Shown: positions 1-8,178 of the stretch, piece after piece
How the letters are laid out: every line of letters starts with the position of its first letter
How positions within the stretch are numbered: position 1 is the stretch's first letter
Source: Granulosicoccus sp963833195
Lineage (GTDB): Bacteria > Pseudomonadota > Gammaproteobacteria > Granulosicoccales > Granulosicoccaceae
Length of the DNA: 64,000 nucleotides
NCBI GenBank assembly: GCA_963833195.1
Contig: CAWHXF010000027.1
Location: forward strand, 1,984,001 to 2,048,000
Reading direction: 5' to 3'
Position numbers and translations under genes: made by a program
The notes under the pieces: model-generated
Database searches by the model: none
Seen by the model: the letters and a program-made list of their open reading frames with translations, nothing else
Told to the model about the DNA's origin: nothing

Positions 1-244
1 CGCGATGCAGCGCATCGACCATGACCAGCAGGTCCATCAGGTTGTCGTTCGTGGGGGCGCAGACGGGCTGGACGATGAAGACGTCGCCGCCGCGCACGTT
101 CTCGAGGATCTCGACCTGCGTCTCGCCGTCGCTGAAGCGGGTGAGCTGCAGCTTGCCGATCGGCTGGTGCAGGTAGGCCGCGACTTTCCGCGTCAGATCC
201 GGGTTGGCGTTGCCGCCGAAGATCATGAGTCTGCGGTCGGACAT
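1..244 (-). CDS. prs: ribose-phosphate pyrophosphokinase (PRPP synthetase), N-terminal part
   Basis: Only the first 81 codons lie in the window; the gene runs off the left edge. The enzyme makes PRPP from ribose 5-phosphate and ATP for nucleotide, histidine and tryptophan synthesis in the cytosol. The visible N-terminus carries the class-I Prs signature: a start like MSDRRLMIFGGNANPDL, then FSDGETQVEI (phosphate/allosteric loop) and GGDVFIVQPVCAPTNDNLMD, which holds the ATP-contacting region. The ATG at 242-244 is chosen because it gives the normal family N-terminus. It follows tRNA-Gln by 23 bases and ispE, as in Pseudomonas (lolB-ispE-tRNA-Gln-prs), so co-transcription is likely. Confidence 0.95.
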   Translation of the reverse strand, partial: MSDRRLMIFGGNANPDLTRKVAAYLHQPIGKLQLTRFSDGETQVEILENVRGGDVFIVQPVCAPTNDNLMDLLVMVDALHR

Positions 245-267
245 GCGCGCCTGCTCTTGCCTGCTAT

Positions 268-344
268 TGGCTGGGCCGGTAGGACTCGAACCTACGAATG
301 CCGGAATCAAAATCCGGTGCGTTAACCAACTTCGCCACGGCCCA
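268..344 (-). tRNA. tRNA-Gln (anticodon TTG)
   Basis: A complete 77-base cloverleaf on the minus strand. The acceptor arm TGGGCCG pairs with CGGCCCA, followed by discriminator G and an encoded CCA. The anticodon stem CCGGA/TCCGG encloses loop TTTTGAT, giving anticodon TTG for CAA glutamine codons. The T-arm reads GTAGG-TTCGAGT-CCTAC. It lies between ispE and prs, a conserved position in related bacteria, and is probably processed from their common transcript. Confidence 0.96.
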
Positions 345-359
345 ACGGGTAGCACTGGG

Positions 360-399
360 GGTACTGCGAGGTACTGCCCCGCCGGTCGCGGGGTACTGC
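360..399. repeat. three GGTACTGC repeats around a small hairpin
   Basis: GGTACTGC occurs at 360-367, 370-377 and 392-399, in the short spacer between the ispE stop and tRNA-Gln. Between the second and third copies CCCCGC (377-382) can pair with GCGGGG (388-393) over a 5-base loop. No T-tract follows on either strand, so it is not a classic terminator. A role as a processing or attenuation structure for the tRNA transcript is only inference. Confidence 0.4.
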
Positions 400-419
400 C
401 TGGCGACGACGCGGGGCGC

Positions 420-1307
420 TCAGCCCGCGAAGTCGTACAGCGGCGAGGCGTTCCTGGCCTTCACCACGTAGCCCGTCATGTTCCTGGGCAACTGCTCCGC
501 GAGCTCCTTCGCCGCGGTCTCGGTCTCGAACGCCGTGAACACGCAGGCGCCGGTCCCGCTCATCTTGGCCGCGCTGCCCTTGTGGTTCCGCCGCAGCCAG
601 TCGAGCGCCATGCGGACCTCCGGGTAGCGCGTGACGACCACCGGCTCGAACACGTTCCGGCTGCGCCCGTCCATGAAGTCGCGGATTGTGATCGGGCTGG
701 TGTTGCGTGTCAATTCCGGGGCGTCGAACAGGGCCGCGGTGGAGACCTGCACGTTCGGGTTCACGATGAGATACCACGGCTCGGCCGGCGCGACGGGGGT
801 GAGCTTCTCGCCGATGCCTTCCGCCCAGGCCGCCTGACCGTAGACGAACACCGGCACGTCCGCGCTGACCGTGACGCCGATCTCGGCGAGCTCCTTGATG
901 GAGAGCCCGAGCCGCCAGAACTCGTTCAGCGCCACGAGCGTGGTGGCCGCGTCCGAGCTGCCGCCGCCGAGGCCGCCGCCCGTCGGGATGTTCTTCACGA
1001 GCTTGATGTCGGTGCCCGCACGGGTGCCGGACTGCTGCTGCAGCGCCCGCGCGGCGCGCACCACGAGGTTCTGCTCGGGCGGAACGTCCTGGAAGTCGCT
1101 CTCGAGCCGGATCTCGTTGTCCTCGCGCACGGAGAACTGCAGCGTGTCGTGCAGCTCGACGAACTGATAGAGCGTCTGCAACGTGTGATAGCCGTCGCTG
1201 CGCCTGCCGGTCACGTGCAGGAAGAGATTGATCTTGGCCGGAGCCAGCCAGTTGGTGGTCAACTTGGTCCTTCGGTAGGGGCTTGCCACGAACGGCGAGC
1301 CGTCCAT
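420..1307 (-). CDS. ispE: 4-diphosphocytidyl-2-C-methyl-D-erythritol kinase
   Basis: 295 aa. Phosphorylates CDP-ME at the 2-hydroxyl in the MEP pathway of isoprenoid synthesis (cytosol). GHMP-kinase hallmarks are present: APAKINLFL near the N-terminus with the catalytic Lys at about residue 25, the ATP-binding glycine loop PTGGGLGGGSSDA at 108-120, and SADVPVF with the catalytic Asp at about 150. The C-terminal GHMP motif KMSGTGACVF is intact. The start gives about 12 extra residues before the conserved KINLFL compared with E. coli. It follows lolB by 71 bases and precedes tRNA-Gln and prs, the standard order. Confidence 0.96.
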   Translation of the reverse strand: MDGSPFVASPYRRTKLTTNWLAPAKINLFLHVTGRRSDGYHTLQTLYQFVELHDTLQFSVREDNEIRLESDFQDVPPEQNLVVRAARALQQQSGTRAGTDIKLVKNIPTGGGLGGGSSDAATTLVALNEFWRLGLSIKELAEIGVTVSADVPVFVYGQAAWAEGIGEKLTPVAPAEPWYLIVNPNVQVSTAALFDAPELTRNTSPITIRDFMDGRSRNVFEPVVVTRYPEVRMALDWLRRNHKGSAAKMSGTGACVFTAFETETAAKELAEQLPRNMTGYVVKARNASPLYDFAG

Positions 1308-1378
1308 TGTAGCGCCCGACCCTGCTCGCGCCAAGACGTGCGTACGAGCTGCGCCGCGACGGGCTCGCGGCGTGCCGC

Positions 1379-2161
1379 TCAGCGGCCCGGAATCTCCAGC
1401 CGCCCCCCGCCCGGACGAGCCGCCGGCTCCGGGCGCGCCGCCTCTTCCGTCGGCGGCGCGTCGGCCCCCAGCCGCCAGTCCGACAGCGCGAGCCGCAGGC
1501 GTCGCTCGCCGCTCCTCGCCGTCACGAGCGCCGGCAGCGCGAGCCCCGCACCGGGGCCGGCGTCGGGCGGCGCATCGGGTCCCGCGCCGGGCGCCTCGTC
1601 GGTCCCGGCGCCCGCGGCCACGTCCTGCCAGCGCCGCACGCGGGCGAACCAGCGCGCACCGGACGCATCGGTCCACAGCACGGACTCGAGCCGCCCCTCG
1701 TCGTCGCGCCGCACGTCGCTCGCGCCTTCCCCGGGCAGGCCCCGGAGCCAGTCCCGCGCGGCCTCGAGCGGCAGGGGCGCGGCCAGTCCCAGCTCGGCCT
1801 GCAGCAGGCGTCCCGCGGTCGGGCCGCTGACGGGGGCGGCCCCGCGGCGCGTCAGCGTCGCGCCCGCGGCGTCCTCGGACAGCGCGAGCGAGCCGAGCCC
1901 GAGCGGCGCCGTCAGGCGCAGCTCCGTGCGCGCGGGCGTCTCGCGCCAGTCGAACCGGGCGGTGAGGTTCTGCGCCTCGTCCCAGTAGCCCAGGGAGCCG
2001 CCCACCTCGAAGGCGTCCAGCGCGCGGCGCCGCGCGTCCGCGGCGGCGATGTCCGCCGCGCCCGGCACGCCGCCGGCGCCCGGCGCGAGCTCCGGACCCG
2101 CACTGCATCCGGCGAGCGCGACGACGGCGCACAGCAGCCACCGCGCCGCGGGCCCGCGCAC
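1379..2161 (-). CDS. lolB: outer-membrane lipoprotein receptor LolB
   Basis: 260 aa from the GTG at 2159-2161. LolB takes lipoproteins from the periplasmic carrier LolA and inserts them in the outer membrane. The N-terminus is a textbook lipoprotein signal, MRGPAARWLLCAVVALAG, then Cys (lipobox LAGC). The body shows LolB features: GSLGYWDEAQNLTARFDWRE and an LTAPLG segment near the hydrophobic protruding loop. It is longer than E. coli LolB (207 aa), through Ala/Pro/Gly-rich insertions in the C-terminal half. A longer form could start at CTG 2186-2188, which overlaps the upstream stop as CTGA and adds nine residues. Identification leans on position (TPR-lolB-ispE) as well as sequence. Confidence 0.85.
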   Translation of the reverse strand: MRGPAARWLLCAVVALAGCSAGPELAPGAGGVPGAADIAAADARRRALDAFEVGGSLGYWDEAQNLTARFDWRETPARTELRLTAPLGLGSLALSEDAAGATLTRRGAAPVSGPTAGRLLQAELGLAAPLPLEAARDWLRGLPGEGASDVRRDDEGRLESVLWTDASGARWFARVRRWQDVAAGAGTDEAPGAGPDAPPDAGPGAGLALPALVTARSGERRLRLALSDWRLGADAPPTEEAARPEPAARPGGGRLEIPGR

Positions 2162-2184
2162 GCGGGCCCCCGGGACGGACGCGA

Positions 2185-4023
2185 TCAGTCGACGAGCCGC
2201 TCGATGGTGCGCCCGAGCGTCTCGTGCTCCGGCGCTTCGGCGAGGGCCGCGTCCCACACCTCGCGCGCCTCCGCACGCTGGCCACCGACCCAGAGCACCT
2301 CGCCGAGGTGCGCCGCGATCTCCGGATCGGGCAGCGCGGCGTAGGCGCCCTGCAGCAGCTCGATGGCCTCCGCGTTCCTGCCCTGCCGGTAGCGCAGCCA
2401 GCCCAGGCTGTCCATGATGGCCGGGTCGCCCGGACGCAGCCCGAGGGCGCGCTCCAGATGACGCTCGGCCTCGTCCAGCCGGATGTCCTCCTCGGCGAAG
2501 TGGTAGCCGAGGGCGTTCAGCGCGTGCGCGTTGTCGGGCTCGGCCGCGATGAGCGCCTCCAGGTCCGACACCAGCACCTCGGGCCGGCCGGCGCCTTCCG
2601 CCGCCAGCGCGCGGGCGTAGCGCAGCTCCGAGCTGCCGGGAAACCGGTCGACCCCTTCGTCCAGCACCGCGAGCGCGCCGTCGGCGTCGCCGGCCTGCTG
2701 CAGGATGCGCCCCTGCGCGGTCAGCAGCCGGGGTTGCACTTCGGGATCGTCGACGTTGGCCCGCAGGTTCTGCAGCCGCTCGTTGGCGAGCTCCACCTCG
2801 CCGCGCTCGGCGCGCAGCTCGGCCGCACGCACCTGCGCCGTGATGAACCATTCGCTGGGCGCCACGGCCTCGTAGAGCTCGAGCGCCGCGTCGGCATCGC
2901 CGGCGGTGTCGCGCAGCCGCGCGAGCTGGAAGCGCGCGAGATCCGCGTGCACCGGCACGTCCACCAGCGCGGCGAACCAGGTCTCGGCATCCTCCAGCAG
3001 CCCCGCCTGCAACGCGAGCTGCGCCACCGACAGCCGCAGGTCCTCCTCGGCCAGCCCGTCGTCCGGCGCCTCGCCGGCGTCGAGGCGGCGCACGATCTCG
3101 GAGAGCGCCGAGCGCGCCGCGTCGCCGCGCCCCGCCTCGACGAGCAGCTGCGCGCGGCCCAGGCTCAGCCGCCTGTCCCCGGGAGCGTCGTTCACGGCCG
3201 CGTCCAGACGCGACAGCGCGCCGTCGACGTCACCCTCGACCGCGGCGAGCCGCGCGCTCAGCAGCAGCGTGCCGGCGTCGTCGGGGTCCAGCGCGAGCGC
3301 ACGCTCGAGCGCGGCCCGGGCCGGCGCCTGCTCGCCGCGCGCGAGCGCCAGTTGCGCAACGCCCAGGGGCGCGGCGGCACGGTCGTCGAAACGCGCCTCG
3401 AGCGCATCGGCCACCTCGGCGGCGAGCGCGGCGTCCGGGTCAGCGAGCAGCAGCGCGCCGACGCGGCCGAGGGCCATGTCCACGTCGTCCGCGGTGTCCA
3501 CGAAGGTGCCGAAGCGCTCGGCGGCGCTGGCGGCATCGCCGCGCCTGAGCTCGATCTGGCCGGCGAGCTCCAGCGCCTCCCGTCCCTCGGGATCGAGCTC
3601 CAGCCAGCGCGCCACGGCATCGGCCCCGCGATCCCAGTCGCGCGCGAACACGGCGAGCCGCGCGGCCCGGTCGGCGACGCGCACGTCCTCGGAGCGCTCG
3701 GCGGCGAGCAGGTAGCCCTCGAGCGCGACGTCCAGCCGACCGCGCCGACCGGCGAGCTCGGCGACCATGATCTCGAACATGGCCTGGCCGTCGGCCGAGC
3801 CGTTCGCCGGACCCGCGAGCTCGCGTCGCAGCGTTGCGGATTCCGCGGCCGTGGGCAGCTCGTCGGCGAGCCCCTCGCCCTCCTGCGCGCGCGCCGTGCC
3901 GGGCGTTGCCGGCAGCGCCGAGCAACCGATCAGCAGCGCCGCGACGCCCATGGGTCCGAGCGCGCCCGCGCCGGACTGCAAACGCCGGCGGGCGGGGCCG
4001 CCGGAGCCGGATGTGCTCGCCAT
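2185..4023 (-). CDS. TPR-repeat lipoprotein or secreted protein upstream of lolB
   Basis: 612 aa. After a hydrophobic N-terminal segment ending LIGC (possible lipobox) comes a long all-helical array of degenerate TPR units with typical spacing, for example ALDPDDAGTLLLSARLA, GDVDGALSRLDAAVNDAP and a strong pair near the C-terminus (EPDNAHALNALGYHFAE, RPGDPAIMDSLGWLRYRQG). TPR proteins are assembly scaffolds. The orthologous position in Pseudomonas also holds a TPR protein beside lolB, suggesting an envelope role, but no specific function is known to me. The stop is followed closely by lolB. Confidence 0.85.
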   Translation of the reverse strand: MASTSGSGGPARRRLQSGAGALGPMGVAALLIGCSALPATPGTARAQEGEGLADELPTAAESATLRRELAGPANGSADGQAMFEIMVAELAGRRGRLDVALEGYLLAAERSEDVRVADRAARLAVFARDWDRGADAVARWLELDPEGREALELAGQIELRRGDAASAAERFGTFVDTADDVDMALGRVGALLLADPDAALAAEVADALEARFDDRAAAPLGVAQLALARGEQAPARAALERALALDPDDAGTLLLSARLAAVEGDVDGALSRLDAAVNDAPGDRRLSLGRAQLLVEAGRGDAARSALSEIVRRLDAGEAPDDGLAEEDLRLSVAQLALQAGLLEDAETWFAALVDVPVHADLARFQLARLRDTAGDADAALELYEAVAPSEWFITAQVRAAELRAERGEVELANERLQNLRANVDDPEVQPRLLTAQGRILQQAGDADGALAVLDEGVDRFPGSSELRYARALAAEGAGRPEVLVSDLEALIAAEPDNAHALNALGYHFAEEDIRLDEAERHLERALGLRPGDPAIMDSLGWLRYRQGRNAEAIELLQGAYAALPDPEIAAHLGEVLWVGGQRAEAREVWDAALAEAPEHETLGRTIERLVD

Positions 4024-4133
4024 CGTTGTCTCCGTCGCTCGGGTCGGTGGTCGGATCGGTAGGGAGTGGCCGCGACGCTCCGCGGTTCCGTGCCAGTGTA
4101 GCGGCAGCCATCACGCACAAGCGTCCGGCACGC

Positions 4134-4160
4134 CTGACAAGGCGGGCAGCACCTTATACT
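4134..4160 (+). promoter_or_regulatory. candidate hemA promoter
   Basis: TATACT (4155-4160) is a good sigma-70 -10 box just upstream of hemA, in an otherwise GC-rich spacer between divergent genes. The best -35 match, CTGACA (4134-4139), is only 15 bases away, which is short. Transcription from here would give a leader of only a few bases before the ATG at 4170. Confidence 0.35.
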
Positions 4161-4169
4161 CCGGCGGCC

Positions 4170-5519
4170 ATGACGCTCCTCGCCCTCGGACTGAACCACC
4201 ACACCGCTCCCGTCGCCGTTCGGGAACGGGCCACGATCCCCGAGGACCGGCTGGACGGGGCGCTCCGGGCGCTGCGGGAGCTGGATGCGGTGAACGAGGC
4301 CGCGATCGTCTCGACGTGCAACCGCACCGAGCTGTACTGCGGTGTGAAGGATCCGGACCCCGCCCCCATCCTCGCCTGGATGCAGGAGTGGATGCGGCTG
4401 GACGCCGCGACGCTCGCGCGCGGCGTCACGCGCGTGAACGGGTCGGCGAACGGCCCTGTGAACGGCTCGGCCGCGCACGACGACTCCGCCGCCTGGCTGT
4501 TCGGCCACGCGGACCTGGACGCCGTCGTGCACCTCATGCGCGTCGCCTCGGGCCTCGACTCCATGGTGCTGGGCGAGCCGCAGATCCTCGGCCAGATCAA
4601 GCGCGCCTACCGCGACGCCACCGACGCCGGCACCGTGGGGGCGGAGCTCTCGCCCCTGTTCCAGACCGCCTTCTCGGTGGCCAAGCAGGTGCGCACCGAG
4701 ACCGACATCGGCACCAACCCCGTCTCGGTCGCGTTCGCCGCGGTCAGCCTCGCGCGGCAGATCTTCGCGGACTTCTCCAAGCACACCGCCCTGCTGGTGG
4801 GTGCCGGCGAGACCGTGCAACTGGCCGCGCGGCACCTGCAGCGCGCCGGCATCGGCCGCATCCTGGTGGCGAACCGCACCCTCGAGCGCGCGGCCGCCGT
4901 GGCCGACGAGGTGGGCGGCGAGGCCATGCCGCTGGGCGACATCGCCGAGCGGCTGCCGGAGGCCGATCTCGTGATCGCCTCCACCGCCTCGCCGCTGCCC
5001 ATCATCGGGCGCGGCAGCGTGGGCCGCGCGCAGAAGACGCGTCGCTACAAGCCCATGCTGATCGTCGACATCGCCGTGCCGCGCGACGTCGAGCCCGAGG
5101 TTGCCGACCTCGACAGCGTCTTCCTCTACACCGTCGACGACCTGCGCGGCGTCATCGACGAGAACCGCCGTTCGCGCCAGGCCGCGGCCGTCGAGGCCGA
5201 GGCCATCGTCGCGCACCAGGCGCGCCGCTTCATGCGCAGGCTGGGCGCGCTCGGCGCCAGCGACACCATCCGCGAGTACCGCGACAGCGTGCAGGCAATC
5301 CGCGAGGCGGCGCTGGAGCGGGCCATGAAGCAGCTCCAGGCCGGCAAGCCCGCCGACGCCGTGATGGAGAACCTGGCCCACACGCTCGCCAACAAGCTCA
5401 TGCACGGCCCCACGGCGCGCATGCGCGAGGCGGCCGAGCACGGCGAGCACTCGGTCGTCGAGAACGCGCGTCGGCTGTTCGGGCTCGAGATGCCGCGCCG
5501 TCCGCCGGACCAGGTCTGA
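4170..5519 (+). CDS. hemA: glutamyl-tRNA reductase
   Basis: 449 aa. Reduces Glu-tRNA(Glu) to glutamate-1-semialdehyde with NADPH, the first committed step of C5 haem synthesis. It starts MTLLALGLNHHTAPVAVRE, has STCNRTELY with catalytic Cys50, the ASGLDSMVLGEPQILGQIK signature, an NADPH-binding VGAGETVQLAARHL and a C-terminal dimerisation helix region. An unusual Asn/Gly/Ser-rich insertion sits at about residues 89-105 (VNGSANGPVNGSA) between the N-terminal domain core and the conserved LMRVASGLDS block. hemA-prfA-prmC is a conserved order; prfA starts 10 bases downstream. Confidence 0.97.
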   Translation: MTLLALGLNHHTAPVAVRERATIPEDRLDGALRALRELDAVNEAAIVSTCNRTELYCGVKDPDPAPILAWMQEWMRLDAATLARGVTRVNGSANGPVNGSAAHDDSAAWLFGHADLDAVVHLMRVASGLDSMVLGEPQILGQIKRAYRDATDAGTVGAELSPLFQTAFSVAKQVRTETDIGTNPVSVAFAAVSLARQIFADFSKHTALLVGAGETVQLAARHLQRAGIGRILVANRTLERAAAVADEVGGEAMPLGDIAERLPEADLVIASTASPLPIIGRGSVGRAQKTRRYKPMLIVDIAVPRDVEPEVADLDSVFLYTVDDLRGVIDENRRSRQAAAVEAEAIVAHQARRFMRRLGALGASDTIREYRDSVQAIREAALERAMKQLQAGKPADAVMENLAHTLANKLMHGPTARMREAAEHGEHSVVENARRLFGLEMPRRPPDQV

Positions 5520-5529
5520 GGCGCACCTC

Positions 5530-6609
5530 TTGAAGGACTCGATACGCATGCGGCTCGAGGCCGCCAGCGAGCGCCGCGAGGAGATTGGCGTGCTGCTGGG
5601 CGACCCCGACGTGCTGGGCGACCAGGATCGCTTCCGCGCGCTGTCGAAGGAGTACTCGAGGCTCGAGCCCGTGGTCGCCTCGTTCGACGCGTGGACCGCG
5701 GCGAACAAGGACCTGGCGGCCACGGCGGAAATGGCGGACGACCCCGAGTTCGCCGAAATGGCCGCCGAGGAGCGCAGCGCGCTCGAGGCGCGCATCGCCG
5801 CGCTGGAGGACGAGCTGCGCACGGCCATGCTGCCCACCGACCCGCTGGACGAGGCCGGCGTGTTTCTCGAGATCCGTGCGGGCACGGGCGGCGACGAGGC
5901 CGCCATCTTCGCCGGGGACCTGCTGCGCATGTACCTGCGCCATGCGGAGAACCACGGCTGGAAGAGCGAGCTGATCACCGAGCGGCCCGGCGATCACGGC
6001 GGCTACAAGGAAGTGGTGTGCCGCCTGTCGGGAGACGCGGTGTACTCGCGCCTGAAGTTCGAGTCCGGCGCGCACCGCGTGCAGCGCGTGCCCGAGACCG
6101 AGTCGCAGGGGCGCGTGCACACCTCGGCCGCCACGGTGGCCATCCTGCCCGAGACCGAGGAGATCGAGGGCATCGAGATCGCCGCCTCGGACCTGCGCAT
6201 CGACACCTTCCGCGCCTCGGGTGCGGGCGGCCAGCACGTCAACAAGACGGACTCGGCCATACGCATCACCCACCTGCCGAGCGGCACCGTGGTCGAATGC
6301 CAGGACGAGCGCAGCCAGCACAAGAACCGCGCGAAGGCCATGGCACTGCTGACCGCGAGGCTGCTGGACGTCGAGCGCACGAAGGCGGCGTCCGAGCAGA
6401 GCGCGTCGAGGAAGGCCCAGGTCGGCTCCGGCGATCGCTCCGAGCGCATCCGCACCTACAACTTCCCGCAGGGCCGGCTCACCGACCATCGCATCGACCT
6501 GACGCTCTACAAGCTCGACGCGGTCATGGCGGGCGCGCTGGACGAGGTGATCGATCCGCTCGTGGCCGAACACCAGGCAGCCCTCCTGGCGGAGCTCGGC
6601 GACGCGTGA
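5530..6609 (+). CDS. prfA: peptide chain release factor 1
   Basis: 359 aa (E. coli 360). Reads UAA/UAG stop codons and triggers peptide release. The universal GGQ motif is at 233-235 in GAGGQHVNKTDSA and the stop-codon-reading P-x-T is PET at 188-190. The TTG at 5530 is taken as start because MKDSIRMRLEA aligns residue for residue with the E. coli N-terminus. An ATG at 5548 with an upstream GAAGGA is the alternative and would remove six residues. The stop codon overlaps the start of prmC, which methylates the GGQ glutamine. Confidence 0.96.
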   Translation: MKDSIRMRLEAASERREEIGVLLGDPDVLGDQDRFRALSKEYSRLEPVVASFDAWTAANKDLAATAEMADDPEFAEMAAEERSALEARIAALEDELRTAMLPTDPLDEAGVFLEIRAGTGGDEAAIFAGDLLRMYLRHAENHGWKSELITERPGDHGGYKEVVCRLSGDAVYSRLKFESGAHRVQRVPETESQGRVHTSAATVAILPETEEIEGIEIAASDLRIDTFRASGAGGQHVNKTDSAIRITHLPSGTVVECQDERSQHKNRAKAMALLTARLLDVERTKAASEQSASRKAQVGSGDRSERIRTYNFPQGRLTDHRIDLTLYKLDAVMAGALDEVIDPLVAEHQAALLAELGDA

Positions 6610-7496
6610 AGGCGTCCGCCGCGCCCGACGCCACGGTCGGGGCGTGGCGCCGGGCGACCGCGATGCGCATCGCGGCGCACGGACCGGGCGATGCAAGCCC
6701 GGCCCTGGAAGCGGACCTGCTGCTGATGCACGCGCTCGGGCTCGAACGCACGGCCCTGTACGCGCACCCGGAACGCTTGCTGGACGCACGTGCGCTCGGC
6801 GAGCTGGAGCCGCTCGTCGCTCGCCGCCTCGACGGCGAGCCCGTGGCGTACCTGACGGGCAGGCGCGAGTTCCTGGATCGCGAGTTCGTCGTGCGGCCCG
6901 GGGTGCTCGTGCCCAGGCCGGAGACGGAGCTGCTCGTGGAGCTGGCGCTCGAGACGATCGACGCGCGGCCGTCGCGCGCGGCCGCGACGGTGGTGCTCGA
7001 ACTGGGCACGGGCAGCGGGATCGTCGGAGCCTCCATCGCGGCGCGGGTCGCACGCCTGTCCCCCGCCCCGTTCGTCGTCGCGACCGATATCGATCCCGTC
7101 GCGCTCGGCGTGGCGGCGCTGAACGCGCACGCGCCCGCCGAGCCGGTGCTGGTGCGCTCGAGCTGGCTCGACGCGGTCGCCGACGGCTGCGTGGACGTGC
7201 TGGTGTCGAACCCGCCCTACGTCGCCGCGAACGATCCGCATCTCGCGGCGCTGCGCCACGAGCCGCTGCACGCGCTGGCCTCGGGAGCGGACGGGCTGGA
7301 CGCGATCCGCACGATCGTCGCCGGTGCGCCGCGGGTGCTGCGGCCGGGGGGAGCGGTGCTGCTGGAGCACGGGCATGACCAGGGGGCAGCGGTGCGCGGA
7401 CTCATGAGCGGTGCGGGACTGGTCGACGTGCGCACCGACAGGGACTGGGAGGGGCGCGACAGGGTGAGTGTCGCGCGTTGTCCGGACGGCGGGTGA
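6606..7496 (+). CDS. prmC: release factor glutamine methyltransferase
   Basis: 296 aa. SAM-dependent N5-methylation of the GGQ glutamine in RF1/RF2. Motif I is LELGTGSGIVGASIA and the diagnostic catalytic NPPY sits in VSNPPYVAAND, followed by the usual LFxG-type segment (LHALASGADGLDAIR). The N-terminal helical domain has the typical VAYLTGRREF and VLVPRPETELLVE. The GTG at 6606 overlaps the prfA stop as GTGA, so translation is coupled to its own substrate. Confidence 0.95.
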   Translation: MKASAAPDATVGAWRRATAMRIAAHGPGDASPALEADLLLMHALGLERTALYAHPERLLDARALGELEPLVARRLDGEPVAYLTGRREFLDREFVVRPGVLVPRPETELLVELALETIDARPSRAAATVVLELGTGSGIVGASIAARVARLSPAPFVVATDIDPVALGVAALNAHAPAEPVLVRSSWLDAVADGCVDVLVSNPPYVAANDPHLAALRHEPLHALASGADGLDAIRTIVAGAPRVLRPGGAVLLEHGHDQGAAVRGLMSGAGLVDVRTDRDWEGRDRVSVARCPDGG

Positions 7497-7571
7497 CGGT
7501 CGCGGCGAACGTCTTGCGGACGTGTCGGGTCGGTCGCAAGGAGCGCGTTCCAAGCGCCGTGGCGTCCCGCT

Positions 7572-7604
7572 CTACTATGCAGAACTACGGCGACCTACTA
7601 TGCA
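7572..7604 (+). repeat. direct repeat CTACTATGCA, 23-base period
   Basis: Two exact copies of CTACTATGCA (7572-7581, 7595-7604) lie about two helical turns apart in the AT-richer 271-base spacer after prmC. The spacer holds no convincing gene. The repeats are some 165 bases upstream of the Xre antitoxin gene and could be an operator, but this is speculative. Confidence 0.35.
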
Positions 7605-7725
7605 CTTTCCGACCGTCGAACCATACAGTCCGGTCCGTTTCGGGACGTCACCGTCAGCTTCCGAGTGTCAGCGCCCCACTCCCACTGCAATCAGATTCCT
7701 GGTGCGCTGAAGCGGCGCTTAAAGT

Positions 7726-7733
7726 GCTAGAAT
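7726..7733 (+). promoter_or_regulatory. extended -10 element of the toxin-antitoxin operon
   Basis: TGCTAGAAT (TG extension plus TAGAAT) lies 35 bases before the antitoxin ATG. No good -35 hexamer is visible at 17 bases, as expected of extended -10 promoters. Confidence 0.35.
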
Positions 7734-7767
7734 TGTGCATGAGAAGTGCGCCGTGTAGCGATTCGAC

Positions 7768-8178
7768 ATGAGCCAGCCATTGTCCGTACAGGACGTCTCG
7801 CCTGATCCGTCCTCGTTCGATGCGTTCCTGAGATCCTTGCAGGAGCCGGGTCAGGCCGCGCCCGTGCTGTCCGCCCGGCGGTTCGCCGACGGGCTCGAGA
7901 TGGACCTGCAGACGCTCGCGGGACTCGCGGGCGTGCACCGCAACACCCTGTCCCGGGCCCCCGCCTCGCCGGTCGTCCAGCGCTTCCTGCGCGACGCCGT
8001 GCGGATCATCCGCGCGGCGAGCGACGTGAGCGGCGATGTTGGGCGTGCGCTGTTCTGGTACCGCAACGAACCACTGCAGCCGTTCGGTTACGAGACCCCG
8101 GAGCGCCTCGTCGCGGCGGGGCGTACCGACGACCTGCTGCGCTACGTGGTGTCGCTCGAGGCCGGTCCTGCCGGATGA
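7768..8178 (+). CDS. Xre/MbcA/ParS-type antitoxin of a RES toxin pair
   Basis: 136 aa. The C-terminal half is the MbcA/ParS/Xre toxin-binding domain (DUF2384 type): DVSGDVGRALFWYRNEPLQPFG, then YETPERLVAAGRTDDLLRYV. The N-terminal half holds a helix-turn-helix-like segment (MDLQTLAGLAGVHRNTLSR). Such proteins bind and neutralise RES toxins and repress their own operon. The stop overlaps the toxin start as ATGA (8175-8178), the normal coupling in Xre-RES operons. Confidence 0.9.
   Translation: MSQPLSVQDVSPDPSSFDAFLRSLQEPGQAAPVLSARRFADGLEMDLQTLAGLAGVHRNTLSRAPASPVVQRFLRDAVRIIRAASDVSGDVGRALFWYRNEPLQPFGYETPERLVAAGRTDDLLRYVVSLEAGPAG

Noticed and set aside
2224..4062. Long plus-strand open frame opposite the TPR gene
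   Set aside because: It mirrors the TPR gene and its product is Arg/Gly/Leu-rich without domain features; such antisense frames are expected at this GC content.
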